Made by a program: the position numbers and the translations under genes. From contig JAHEWK010000004.1 of NCBI GenBank assembly GCA_020740775.1, positions 3,534,001-3,598,000 on the forward strand: a DNA stretch of 64,000 nt, written 5' to 3'. Source of the DNA: Ilyonectria destructans (Eukaryota; Ascomycota; Sordariomycetes; Hypocreales; Nectriaceae). The notes beneath the pieces were generated by a model. The model was not told the DNA's origin and ran no database searches. It worked only from the letters and a program-made list of their open reading frames with translations. Positions 1 to 11,452 of the stretch are shown one piece after another. Numbering within the stretch: the stretch's first letter is position 1; each line of letters begins with the position of its first letter.

Positions 1-294
1 TATCCATATAATACTCTCATTGTAACTTGGGTGACCAACAACTTGCAAAACGAACATGTTCGCTCTGTTGGAATCCCACTACTAATTTCGATTGCTAATG
101 CATCTGGAATTGCATCGTCCCAAATTTACCCATCGAAAGACTCGCCAAGATATATCATGGGTAATTCTATTTCGCTTAGCATGGAGGTGGTGGCATTGGC
201 GGCTGTTGGCCTACTCTATCTTGTTATTCGCAGGAGAAATATGAAGAGGGCCACTGGGGCAGATACCGAGACGGGCTTTACTTATACAATTTAG
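1..294 (+). CDS. MFS permease, C-terminal fragment (runs off the left edge)
   Basis: The reading frame is open from base 1 to the stop at 292-294, so this is the 3' end of a gene that begins outside the window. The visible part reads NNLQNEHVRSVGIPLLISI and then IYPSKDSPRYIMGN. These are typical of the last two or three transmembrane helices of the allantoate/nicotinate permease (Dal5/Tna1-like, anion:cation symporter) family of fungal MFS proteins. A hydrophobic helix (ALAAVGLLYLVIRRRN) and a basic cytoplasmic tail follow. The protein would sit in the plasma membrane and import a small organic anion or vitamin-like substrate. The substrate cannot be told from this fragment. Confidence 0.8.
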   Translation, partial: YPYNTLIVTWVTNNLQNEHVRSVGIPLLISIANASGIASSQIYPSKDSPRYIMGNSISLSMEVVALAAVGLLYLVIRRRNMKRATGADTETGFTYTI

Positions 295-928
295 TTGAAG
301 ACATTGTTCTACTTAGAGCATTCGAGCTGTCTTCTATTTTTATAGTCCTGTATTGTTTTTATTGAGGTGCAAGATTGATACTCTTTCAAGGACCTTTTGC
401 AGCTGCTCGCTCGTGAGATACCAGGCCGGCGTTCGGAGGCTGCCATCGTCGCCAGACAGAGAGTGAGGGCTGTAGCCGCGGTCATAGAACCTGAGACTTT
501 GTAAGAGATTTGCCAGAAAAAGCAAAGAATATCGATCTTATCTGGTCAGAAACACGCTCAGGGTAATGCCTAGATGTGGCACTTTCAGCCTGCTAAAGAG
601 AGCTTCCACCGCCATAGATACCTCCATAATTGTCACAAAGTCATTTTATCAGTCTTCTTCTTTCTCCTTTTTTCTTTTGGAAGGGGATGCTCCACATAGG
701 AAGCTTTGTTGTATGAATCATCGGAGAGCCGAGTTGGCTTATTCAAGAGGGCATAGTCTGATTTCAGATACCCTGTCATCACAACCCGTGACCGATTGTG
801 ATTTCAAATTACAATTTACCCCGCAGTCCACATGTCGCGATGGTGGCCGGCATTACCTGTACCTCTAGAGTGTGACACGGCAGCTTAACATAAAGCAAAG
901 ATTTACTCACCGCCTGTGGATTCTATAC
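295..928. other. intergenic, no supported gene
   Basis: A frame stays open at 566-868, but it has no recognisable motif and ends just before the CorA-like gene. I cannot link it to that gene by a convincing intron. It could be 5' UTR or an unseen first exon. Confidence 0.4.
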
Positions 929-2348
929 ATGGATGAAACATACCGATATTTGAGTTCCCATAGGCTCTGGGACTCTACCAACCCAACGAAAATTCAGTCT
1001 GTCGAAGCGATTCAGATATGGCATAACCACTCATCAGCGGGGCTCCATATACAACATAGTTATATCGCCCTTCAAGAGACGTCACAATGGTTGGCCCAGC
1101 CCTTGACAAAGCTCGGAAAGGATGGAGGAGCTTACTCGCTCTTGGTGCGATTGGTCTTTGCCGCCTACAACCCATCTGACGACGGCCTGGACCACTTGCT
1201 GGACCATTTTGGCCTAAGGGATGCCCGAGACTACGCCATTAGCTGCATCGCAGGCATCGATGTTCTACCTCAAGCTGAAGCAACTCGGCGCACTTTCACG
1301 CTGACCTATCACCCAAAGCTAGCTGTTATCTGGTCTCACTCGAGTCCAGTTGCCTCGACTGCGCAAAACATCTCGACATCATCTAGCACTGCATTTACTC
1401 AAGGCATCATCTTCGCGAGCTCAGAGCAACGCGCCGCCTTAAGTGACTTACTTCAACGCCAGTGGGACTTGCGGCTTGTTTCTCACGCCATGTTCCCCGC
1501 TTTTATATGTGGCTTGATGATGGATTATGAGGTGGACCTCACGCAAAACAAGATCAAAGTTGAGGTGCGTACAGTAGAAGTGCGGACTGGCCATCACCGT
1601 TTCGCAAGCCGCAAAGAGAACGCGGCAGCGGGTCAGATGGGCGAGCTATCTGCCTCGATGAGTGGGCTGTGCACCAAGCTGGCTAGCACAGCTAGAAAGA
1701 TTGAAGTCGCACGAGAGTTTCAAGATTTTATGAATGCCCAAGTTCAGGCAAGGTTGGAACGGAAGGGTAGCGCTCCAGTCGATAACTTGGAGAAGCCCAA
1801 CGGATCCATTGGGGAAGACCTCCTTGATCAAAACATCAAACTGATGAAGAAGAGGCTCGAAATGAAGCTGCTAGACAACCAGTATATACTCGAGAGAGTC
1901 AGAATCCAGTTAGCTGCTGTGAGTTCCATGATATTTGCGGTCGTCGAACATCACTAACCCTTCCCATCAGGTGTTCAACCTCATCGCCCAGCAGGACAGT
2001 TTAATTGGTCTGCGAACAGCTCATGCTTCACAGTTAGCGGCTATGTCGAGTATGCGTGACTCCTCCTCTATGAAGACACTTGCTTTAGTTGCCTTGGCAT
2101 TCTTACCAGGCAGTTTCGTGGCCACCGTTTTTTCTGCTCCGTTATTCAACTGGGAAGCTGCCGCCAAATCTGGGACTCAATCAATTGCCGTGGACACAAA
2201 ACCCCAATTCAAGCTTTTTTGGTCCATTGCCCTCCCGCTTACAGCTCTTACATTTACACTCTATGTTGCGATGCTGCTCTCAAAGCGGAAGCAAATGAAG
2301 AAATTATCTGCGTTATCTGAAGAGGACTTGGAAAGGATATTAGTATAA
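929..2348 (+). CDS. CorA-like membrane protein
   Basis: Two exons, 929..1918 and 1971..2348, about 455 residues. The 52-bp intron has a GTGAGT donor, a CACTAAC branch site and a CAG acceptor. The C-terminal part has the layout of fungal CorA/Mg2+-transporter-like proteins: a long helical stalk, then a segment reading SSMKTLALVALAFLPGSFVA with a first membrane helix, an FNW motif, and a second helix at VAMLL followed by a basic tail. The GMN signature of true CorA channels is not visible, so magnesium transport should not be assumed. These fungal CorA-like proteins are very common in accessory regions and near HET/NLR genes, and their role is unknown. The ATG at 929 is the first in frame; the frame opens after a stop at 866-868. 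A further upstream exon cannot be excluded. Confidence 0.7.
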
Positions 2349-2811
2349 TTTGGGCATTTCCAAGGGCTAAATTTGCGAATTTGTACTGTAGAAAAGGGCA
2401 GGAAGGGACTCGTCGCTTTAATATACGAGGATCGCCGTATTAAGACTAAAGCGCTCGCAATCTGGAGTGAGCCAGTTGTGTTTAGTGGTAGTTGAGAACT
2501 TTAAGAATAGCACGGAGAACCAGGCGTTAGAACTTAGACATAATTACAAATTGATTTCCTAAAATTTAAAGTCTCATATCTATCAAGAAGTAATATAGTA
2601 AGTAGCTTTAATATAGTTAAAATTAAAGAGTAATAATATTAAAAACTTATTAAGTACTGGGATACTTCTCTCAGCCCTACAGCCACTGGTCAGGTAACTA
2701 GAAACCCACATATTCTCGTCGCACGCAGAGCATGCACCGATGTTCCAGCACGGTCTGGCGGACGGCGATGGGTTTAATATCTGGCAGAAAAGGATCTCCT
2801 ATATGGAAGCT
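2349..2811. other. intergenic with imperfect hairpin and AT-rich tract
   Basis: An imperfect inverted repeat lies at about 2414-2453 (CGCTTTAATATACG against CGTATTAAGACTAAAGCG). A strongly AT-rich stretch follows at about 2530-2660. No coding signal was seen. The stretch separates two convergent gene ends. Confidence 0.4.
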
Positions 2812-5800
2812 TCACTCTTCCTTCAGACGGCCATCAACAACATCCCGGACCTGCAACTTTACCTGCCTCATCCCATCTGACCAAGCCCTCCCGATATCCA
2901 CTTCATTCACGATCACCCCAACCTGGTCACCAACGCCGTCTATCGCCCTACCCACTTGATCCCCTGCTTTCAACACCACTGCGTCCACAAACTCGCCAAT
3001 ATCCTTCCGGTGAGACTGGAAGTCGTCACTGTCGAAGTACTTTATAGCCCCCTCGGCAGCCATCCCCACACTATCAGTCACGGCACTATGCAGTTCCTGC
3101 AAGTGTGCCTCGACAGGAAGCACTGCGCGTGGCGGTCCCATCTCCACCCTTGCCTCAGCGATGAAGTTCTCGTCGTTTCGCACAATCTTCTCGCCAAGCG
3201 GATACCACCCGATGCGTTTGTACTGTCCCTCGCCTCTCTTACTCAGTGTCTTACGCACCGCTTGCGACGCCTGCAACAGATCCTTCAAACTATCCTCAAT
3301 ATCATACGGATCCCAAATGAACTTATGCATGTACCAAAGCGCCTTACACGCCATAAATAAAAGAAGTGCCACTCCTAGCATCTGTGCCGTAAACACACTG
3401 GCTCGTAGCACGTTCCTGAACATCCACATGGCAAGCATTCTGGCCGGCTTCGCTATGCCGTAGAGAAAATCCATGATATTTGTCACGTACACGCAGCACA
3501 GAATCATGAAGGCAACCTGTGCTGCCGCGCCACCAATTACGGCCACCCAGCCGCCACCCTTCTCCAGCGCACCGAGCTGCACGGTTGTTATGACAATGTT
3601 GATGAATACCATGAACCAGAAGAACATGCTGAGTTTGAAAGTGTTGGCGACGCTGTCCTTGTCGACTAACATGATTCTAGCGCAGGCCACGAGTGTTGCG
3701 GCAGTGGTGCATATGGCGAAGAGACTCCGGTCGATTGTGCAGAAGGAGTGGAAGATTGAGTAGGTGAACGCCATGTGGCCGAGGAGATTGTTGGCAGTCT
3801 CAGACGAAACCGTGCACATCATTGCCATATTGCCGACCAGAGCGACAATGAAGTAGCGCAGGATATTCCAGCAGACAGACCAGAAACCAAATTCATTCTG
3901 CAGATCGACATACACCGCTGGGTGATTGTAGGCGTAGCTGAACTGTGACCAGGTGTGATACCAGAAGTACGCACCCCAGGAGGGGAAGTATTGACAGCGT
4001 AGCCAGAACAGCAGGAGACCGGGGATGAAGTAAATCCTTTTTAATGGTGGCAGCTCGCCTGGATCGTAAGCTCGCCAGAGGAATTCTCTTACTTGCGTCA
4101 GCTCCATCACAGCGAACTCGATCTTTGCGAAATGGGCTGACATGGTCCGGCGCGCGATCTGACCGGACACTTCGAGGATGAATGTGACATATCGGACGAA
4201 GTACATCCTCATCAGATGTGGAAGAGATCTCAAGAAAGACTTGAGCGGTGCTTCTCGAACTTCAGGAGGCGCATATAGCTTGAGTACATCGTTGGGATCT
4301 TCATACATCAACCATCCCCCCTCATGTTCATGAACAAGGAGGCTGAACTTCATGTGGAAGTTGCTCAGGGGGTTGATGATGAACTTGTTGATGTAGTCTT
4401 TGTCGGAGTGGAAGAGGTTGTAGACTGAATTCGCTGCATAGAATTGCTCTGCTTTCACCTGATGAAGACGCCGGACCTGTTCCCGGTTCTCCGTTGAGAC
4501 GCGTGTGAGGCCATGGTTGGAAGGGCTCGGTCTTACGTCTATGGCTATTCGGGTGGCCCGCATGTAGAAGCCGACAGCGCTCGAAGGACTGATGGTTGCC
4601 TCGCTTAAACGAGGGTCGCGCCACTCGAAGCAGTGAAGCACGAACTTGGCCGATGCGTACTCGGGGTCTTCTTCCGAACAGATAAAGGGCTCCATGAGGT
4701 CCTTTGCGGGATGGAGTGCATCCCAGTACGGATAAAGTCCACTATCTTCGAGCAGTTGCGCGAGGTAAACTAGAGGGTGAAGAGGCGAGAATGAGGAGCC
4801 GCTTGCAGTTGCTAGCAAGGCACTGTAGATAGGATCGACCGCAAGTCGAAGTGCTACCACTCGCAGGGTTCGTGCAATCTCCAGCAGGAGTTGTGAGGAG
4901 TCGGACGGTCGATGCAGCCACGGATTTGCCTTGAGATGATTGTCGATACGCAATCTCTCAACAGCAGACTTCTCCCCAAGGATCTTGGACTTCGCTCTGG
5001 AAATCTTGTCCTCTCCTTGGTGTCGATCAAATGCCGTTTCTGGGACGGGTATCCCAGAGACGGCTCTGATCTTCCGTCGACTGTGCTGCAGTTTCGAGGA
5101 CACTGGCTCGAATAATGACTTTCGCAACGCACAGAGATACTTTGAGGGCTGAAGTAAGGATTGCTGGGCTCTTTGCAGAGAGAGAACGTACTCACGGTCC
5201 GAGAAACTACCAGGCACAGCTCTTAAAGGTCTACTGATGAAGTCCATGAGTGCTTCCAAGTATAAGAGAGCATCATTAGAGATGCCATCAATCATCTTGT
5301 TGAACGTGGTCTGAAATGCAGCATGTTTCTCCCAGTCTCCCTTGATGTTAGGGTTAGCCTCCATCATATGTCTGGTTTGAGCTCCATCCTCGACCGTACT
5401 AAAGTTCAGCTTAGATTTCTGGAAGTGGTAAGCCCAGAAATTCCAAGCGTATTGAACAATCGGCACCCTCCACTCAGTGAAGGAATTGGCATGTATAAAT
5501 GTTGTCGCCCTACAGGCTGTCATGCAGATCTGGGATAGTGTTTGATGCGCTGCTTCCAAGGAGAATTTGAACTTGGCAGCGCCAGGTCTGGTGTTGACTG
5601 TCTCGGTTCGCGTCAGCGCTCGGAGGTAGGACGGGTGCTTGAACTGCAGCGTCCCGTCAGAGCAGATGTCAACGATCGAACTAAGATAGCTGTGGATGTC
5701 TCTCTGAGCAAAATCCATTCTTTCTTTGCATTCTTTGTGATCAAAGAGAGACTGCAACTCTTGCTCGGTGGCGTTCTCCTTATCAAGCAACTCTTGAATC

Positions 5801-8116
5801 AACCACGCGGTCTTGACATCTGCCGAAGTCACTGGGGTGGCGGAGACGGCAATAAACTTGAGGCAGACAACAATTCGCTTCTCAATGCGGTCGTCTCGTC
5901 CATGAGCAAGCCGTTCGAAAGTCTTGTCGTATGTGTCCAATAGGTCTCCTCGAATATCATCCAATTGAAGCTCAACATCTTGCGGATCTTCGACATCCTT
6001 GAGATGCTCAAGGGCAGAGTTGACCCACTGGAACATTCCATGGGCTCGACTCTGTAGCTGTTTCATGATGATGTCTTCTTTCACTTTCAGAAGCGGTTTC
6101 CTTTGGAAGAGGGCTTCACCTTTCGTTTCAGTGAATCTGCGGATGTCTCCGGCCGTGTGATCCGTGATGAGGATAGGGCTGCCAACGTCGAAGTGCTCAG
6201 AAATAGCACCTGATATCTCCTTGGTATCTTGGCTGCAGATGAGAAATCTGACGTTTTTGCAATTCTTCATGATAGACAACCTCTGAATGAAGTTCTCTGG
6301 CCTCGGAATGTCTTCTAAGTTGTCGATGACAATACTGACGGAGGTCACAGGTTAGTCTGGTTATTTGCTCTGGGTTGCACTGGAACTCACTAAAGACGTC
6401 CAACCAATGATGCCATCTCTCTCAGCGTCTCGGCGAAGTCACTCGTGGATGCGCCACCGTTAACAAGTTTCTGGTACAGAGTCCTGGCCACATCGAACAG
6501 CTCCTGGCTTTCAGCTCGAGCTTGAAGCAACTGGTGGATTAAGGTAGCTAACATCCTTTCCGGGGTCTCGCTCTTTCGGTCAACGCCGCAGAAAAAGAAC
6601 GACACCGGGGTAGTGTTGTCATTGGCAGCGCAGGTGTTGGTAGCAATAGGATTGTTGCAAGAAATTAAGCCATGTTGAGCTCGAAGTGATCTTCTCCTGA
6701 ACGACCCAGTCGTAAGGGAGCCAATGATATATGCGGCCAAAACACTTTTGCCAGAGCCGGCCGGTCCGTTAATCCAGATAGCATTATGGCCCGATATTCC
6801 GGCTCGCCAAGACTCGAAGGCTGGCAGACGGTGAATCCATTGACAGGTGTACGGTTCCGCCTGGTAAATCTCAAGCTTTCCGAAGTATGTTGTCTCCTGA
6901 GCCTCTCGAGATGGATCAAGCTTTTTCTGCAGACTTTCACGCTCTAGATTAGGGGTAGGCGAGTCGTAGACCCAGTAGTCAAACCTTTTTGGGATCAAAG
7001 ACTGAGACTTATGTGAGATCATGCGAATGTCCGAGATGAAGTGATCGTAGTTGTTGTCCCTTCTACCCTCGTCACCCTCATAGAAGGTGTTCATGTTCAT
7101 GTGGTTCGCGTCCATGCCCCTCGCTGCAGAGTTGTCGAGGATGGCAGAGTCTCTCGACACAACCGTCCCTCCCAACCGGGAGACGTCTCGCATCTCGTAG
7201 TAACAGACTAGGCTGAGTTCTGACATGCGCTCGTCCTGACACAACTGAGCGAATTGCCTCTGTAACTCGTCCAGGGTGTATGAGTCCGGTTTGATAACGT
7301 AGATGATCCCTTCGTTCGATTTGACTTTCAAGACACGGTTGCCGAAGCCTATCTTAAGGCCAGCAAGTAGTGCGAAGCTGGAGCCTCTGTGAGGTGTACC
7401 AAGGAAGATCACACCTGCTATAGCAGATAGGAAATGTCGATGGTTTTCGTATTGCGTCCGGTCTGAGTTGGAACCCTGCACTTGACTCGCCATTGTCATT
7501 GCCTAGAAAGACAATCAGCCTTCAAACTGAAGGCGTGACTATGGTAATCAGGTAGCACAGTCTGGACTTACCTGTTTGATAACGAGGCCCCCAAAGCTGT
7601 GACCAACAAAGATGATTGGTCTGGTTCTCTGTGAACCTGATCAGCCCTGCTTCCATTCACGGCCCGGGCGTCCGATAACTCACTCTTGTGCGACACATTG
7701 CCGGGCTCCCAACGTGACAGCGATCGCGTATCACGCTCCGCAACAGTTCCGAGGCACATTCTGTCAAGTCGGTCCGGACTGGATCATCGTACCACCGGGA
7801 AGGGTATTCGAAGACGAGGATCCGGGCATCCGGCATGTCCAGGTGAAATTTCTCCCGAACCCAGTGGTACCGGGAACCATCTTTGCGCTCGTACGCCCAA
7901 GTAGTCTGGAACTTGGAACCCAAGCCGTGTATGAGAACGATGCTGTAGAAAACACATCAGCTCCTAGCTGTTTCGTTGCGCATGAGCAACTTACTCCACC
8001 GCAGCCTCGCCATGGTATATAGCACTAGAGGCTTGCTTGCGAGCCGAAGGTGGGATGTAGTTCTCGTGGAGCTGTGCTGGGACTCCGCCACTGCTGTCTT
8101 GCGCGTATTTGTCCAT
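2812..8116 (-). CDS. NLR-like protein: lipase/esterase-like domain + NACHT + polytopic membrane C-terminus
   Basis: Five exons on the minus strand: 8116..7995, 7942..7684, 7628..7572, 7502..6391, 6334..2812. All have GT-AG introns of 52-69 bp, and the frame closes to 1690 residues. Residues about 38-250 form an alpha/beta-hydrolase (DUF676/SesB-like) domain: VDIVLIHGLGS, the nucleophile elbow GHSFGG with Ser138, and later FLGTPHRGS. Residues 392-399 are a Walker A (GPAGSGKS), and a Walker B-like YIVIDNLED lies near 517-525, so a NACHT/STAND ATPase follows. Fungal NLRs normally end in WD40, ankyrin or TPR repeats. Here none is visible. Instead roughly residues 1285-1510 hold several strongly hydrophobic helices (for example FIPGLLLFWL and FKLSMFFWFMVFINIVI), and a basic/amphipathic tail follows. 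Proteins with this N-terminal pair act in heterokaryon incompatibility and cell death in fungi. That role is inferred here. It is divergent from the gene at 8542. Confidence 0.87.
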
Positions 8117-8541
8117 TTCTCCACTACGCGGGGAAGAGAGGCGAAGAAGGAGTAGGGTCGTTCTCAAGCATCAAGCCAGCGATGGAATTCCCGGTTGATA
8201 AATGCCGTTGGGCGGGGACTCGGGGGTTGGTGGCTGATACGAGGGCGTTAAATAGTCGCTATCGGTTTTCACCTCAGCCACCGCTTGCCTGAGCCAAGCC
8301 AATAATAGTTGCAATATCATCAGTCAGCTGCCCTAGTCCCCTGCAGCTAGGCGCTCTCAGTCCCCTGCAGCTAGGCGTTCTTAGTTCTTTGCAGCTAGGC
8401 GTTCTCGGTCCCCTGCAGCTAGGCGCTCTCAGCCGCACTCCGTCAAACGGGGTACAGTAATAAATGTGCCACTGGCCCTGCAGGTGAGGAAGTTATCTCA
8501 AGACTTTCATCACTGAAGTAGTATATCCCATTTCCACAACC
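8117..8541. promoter_or_regulatory. shared divergent promoter of the NLR-like and DUF6601-like genes
   Basis: The two start codons (8116 on minus, 8542 on plus) are about 425 bp apart. Nothing else lies between them except the 24-bp minisatellite at 8335-8430. This suggests joint regulation. Confidence 0.5.
8335..8430. repeat. 24-bp minisatellite, 4 copies
   Basis: Four consecutive 24-bp units start at 8335, 8359, 8383 and 8407. The shared core is TGCAGCTAGGCG and the variable end is CTCTC, TTCTT or TTCTC. Each core holds a CTGCAG palindrome or its variant TTGCAG. Confidence 0.9.
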
Positions 8542-9531
8542 ATGGCGGCCCAGAACAATAACGCCCCTTCTCCCAGCCTTGAGATACCCTTTACTGCGGC
8601 CACACAGTTGCGTGACACGTTGACAGCGCAAGTTCAGAATGGCGTCCATCAACTTAAATCAGTCATTCCCAGCGAAACATGGCTGCCAGACTACCCGACA
8701 GTTCCACTTGAGTCGAGCGACATAATTGATTGCCTGGTCCACGAACTCTGTACACCTCGTCTCAACAAGATGTATCCCTATCTCTGGTTTGTCGCCACTC
8801 AATCTAGCAAGCATATCTCACCACTGCATGACCAAATCCTTCGTGGCCGAGATATTGTCATCACAGAGAACCCTGAGATGCACTTGGTCTGGGTCAACAA
8901 CAGAGTCTTCCTAAAACCAATCCCAGCCTTCTTACTTTGTTACGACTTTTGGCATCTTTATCTGTCGAGAACACACTTCGGCACACCTTTCCTCGATCCA
9001 TCGATGGCCGACGAACTCAGAAGAGCAGCGCTCGGATATCTGCGAACATACCGCTATCTCATCCAGCACGAGTCTGATTTTCGTATAGCGAAGCAAGAGC
9101 ACTTAATTCCATCGGACGCTGAATACCCACGTTTCATGGCATTCGTACACGGGTTCGGTCGCGTTCAGGACCACGATGTCTCACTGCGATACAGTTACGG
9201 CCAACTAAGGCTGACCCGGCTCAATTTGTGGATAAAAATCAGTCTCAGGCAATGGACATTCCACAAAGTGCACTGGCAGTACGCCGATATCTTCGCTCAG
9301 TTCTATGCGCCGATACTTTTTCTGTTTGGGGTCCTGAGCATCATTTTAAGCGCGATGCAGGTTGGCACTCAAGCAAGACCGGATTGGGATGTCTTCGTCG
9401 GAGTTTCGGCTTGGTTTTCAGTCATCTCACTCTCATCTGTTGCGCTTATAATAGCGTTCCTAGGTGCCTTTCTGGCATTTCTGGTCTTTCGAGAGTTGAA
9501 GTTTGCCTTGTTGGCGAAGTTCAAGACATAG
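8542..9531 (+). CDS. DUF6601-like membrane protein
   Basis: A single-exon gene of 329 residues, with the ATG in a good context (CACAACCATGGCG). The middle part reads as the fungal DUF6601 family: PIPAFLLCYDFWHLYL, then a segment with YLRTYRYLIQHESDFRIA, EHLIP, and SYGQLRLTRLNLW. The C-terminus has two or three transmembrane helices (FAQFYAPILFLFGVLSIIL and VALIIAFLGAFLAFLVF) and a basic end. The family is restricted to fungi and has no known biochemical function. The family name is from memory and should be confirmed by profile search. Placement head-to-head with an NLR-like gene is the main clue to its job: it could be a membrane partner or executor. Confidence 0.72.
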   Translation: MAAQNNNAPSPSLEIPFTAATQLRDTLTAQVQNGVHQLKSVIPSETWLPDYPTVPLESSDIIDCLVHELCTPRLNKMYPYLWFVATQSSKHISPLHDQILRGRDIVITENPEMHLVWVNNRVFLKPIPAFLLCYDFWHLYLSRTHFGTPFLDPSMADELRRAALGYLRTYRYLIQHESDFRIAKQEHLIPSDAEYPRFMAFVHGFGRVQDHDVSLRYSYGQLRLTRLNLWIKISLRQWTFHKVHWQYADIFAQFYAPILFLFGVLSIILSAMQVGTQARPDWDVFVGVSAWFSVISLSSVALIIAFLGAFLAFLVFRELKFALLAKFKT

Positions 9532-10255
9532 AGGCGTCCGCACATGATCTCATCCGATGGAGTTCAGTCGACGAATAATGTACTTTGGCGTCTCATATCT
9601 CAGTTGCGTCCGATACATCTGTAATCTCTAAGCTTTGCATTCCTAAAGTTTGACAACATCCTCCACCTTTCCCTCCATGAAATGTCACTCTGACTGTACT
9701 TATGAGCCTTATTTCTTCTCAGGTCACTCGGCTGCCTAGCATGGGTGTGTGTGGTTGATAGAGCCACGTTTTGTTCGACCTTGATACCTGGGCACATCTA
9801 CACGAATGCGTCCAATTTGACTGAGTCTACCATAAGAACGAAACTGCAATGTAGATCCATAATGGGATTCGGTTCTCAGATTTCACTTGTGTTCGGAGGA
9901 CTCAGCTCACGTCTGGCAAGAACTATACCCTTGGCAATTTTTTAAATGGAACGCTATCCCACGTATCCCTGCTCGTCTGGTAAGATAAGGGGGCAGAGAA
10001 TAAGGTTGAGCGGTACTCTGTTGAGTGTCCGAAAGATAACAGTGATCGGGCGCGTATTAGGCGAATGCCATTGGTTTGGCTTTTACACCTGCGCCTCGAT
10101 TGACTCGGCCAGTCGAACATTTGGTGGCACATCTCATGAACGGCATCGCCCGAGTTAGCCTGGCGCAGGGATTACCATTTGAATCAGCCCCTCGGCCAGC
10201 CAATCGAAGGCTGCCCTGATGATGAGCGGCGCCGCCACTATCACAGGCGGTGCTG
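9532..10255. other. intergenic, possible tail of the acyltransferase relic
   Basis: Only short open frames occur. The part next to 10255 may hold the degraded C-terminus of the acyltransferase pseudogene, because frames there change without a clear protein. Confidence 0.35.
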
Positions 10256-11452
10256 CTAGAGTCTTGGACACAGACAGTGGTGGCCCGGAACATCCATGAA
10301 GGCTGTCGCAACTATCTTGTCCACGTGGTCGAGCTTCTCCACCAGAGTCACCACGTCGTCAGTGAACTGCTTGTCTGCACGGATGAGAGCCTTGAGAATC
10401 AGCAGGGCTAGGTCGGCCAATTTACTTGAGCCGAGCATTTGGCGGATGGGAGCTGAGACGGCGATGTACTCCAAGAAGCAGCCCAGAGTGTCACGATGCA
10501 TCGGAGGGCAGGTCCGCAGCCTTCCGTCGATGGCGATGCTGAAGACGGACACCAGGTCTCCTTCGAGCGACTCAAGCGGGTCTTGGACCGCCATCACAGT
10601 CCTCCACAAGAGCGCAGACAGGGCGTCATTGGTGGAGATCCAACTCTGGTCTGAAGGCCTAGACGCATTACCCTGCGAGGTCTCAGCCTTGAGTGCCTTG
10701 AGAGACTCGGGAGAGAAGTAGAAAACTTGTCCGCGGTGGTCCGGCGACATCATCTTAGGCGGGGCGCCCTTCGGCATGAAGGGGAAACACATATACTCTG
10801 GATGATCCTCAGGGAGGCCACTGTTATTGCCCGACGGGTTCATGATGAGGACTTTATCGCCCATCCCATCATGGCGGGGACAAGCAGATAGGGCTTGCTG
10901 ATCTCGAGCCCCTGAAGGCGCTGGCACTCTTCTGCCCAGATCTTGGTCCATACCTGGAAGGTGGTGCCGTCACCGGCCATGTGGATGATGCACCACGTCA
11001 GAATGAGGCCGCCCTGAATGAAGATGGCCTGGACGAGTGAGACGGGTAACCGCTCACCTGGTAAGGGCCACACGGTGCGACGGCATAGCTCCTCTGCATT
11101 AAATACTGACACCGGGAATCCCCTCTTCTAGCTCTGAATAGGGGAACGGATACGCGCCAGGCGCCCGCAGATCCTTGGAGACCACATTCTTAATACCGCT
11201 GTCGTCAGGTAGCCTCTGGAACCTGAAGACACCGTTTTGTGTGGCATCCGGGTCTGGGAGAGTCTCGGAGCCCATGACGCCAATCTTCTATTTGGCAGTA
11301 TCGAAGCCTCCCTTCAGCACAGACGAGACGTTGTTAATGCCATAGGCCTTTGGTAGGGGGGAGGTGAAAATATATCGGAGGTATCTCTAGGGCCCAATCT
11401 GCTCTAGCGGAGTTAATGGAGGGATTTTGGAAAAAGGGTCCAAGGAGCCCAT
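10256..11452 (-). pseudogene. BAHD/TRI101-like acyltransferase pseudogene
   Basis: Read on the minus strand from an ATG at 11452, the frame starts MGSLDPFSKIPPLTPLEQIG and then meets TAG. It resumes with YLRYIFTSPLPKAYG and later meets a second TAG and then a TAA near 11100. After frame changes, the stretch 11112..10256 gives the family landmarks. These are an HxxxD-type HMAGD, the segment MTKIWAEECQ-like WTKIWAEECQRLQG, and then SALLWRT and TAFMDVPG. These are the features of trichothecene 3-O-acetyltransferase-like BAHD enzymes, which move an acetyl group from acetyl-CoA to a hydroxyl. With at least two in-frame stops and at least one frameshift (about 10840-10950), the gene is not functional. 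No other trichothecene pathway gene is seen nearby, so the old substrate is unknown. Confidence 0.75.

Noticed and set aside
566..868. Open frame of 100 codons upstream of the CorA-like gene
   Set aside because: No motif, and no clean splice pair joins it in frame to the CorA-like exon. Left as intergenic.
2732..5943. Several plus-strand open frames (for example 2956-3360, 5542-5943)
   Set aside because: They are antisense shadows of the large last exon of the NLR-like gene.
10256..11452. Reading the acyltransferase relic as a live gene with introns
   Set aside because: Introns cannot remove all of the in-frame stops. No GT-AG pair fits near the first TAG without deleting conserved text.
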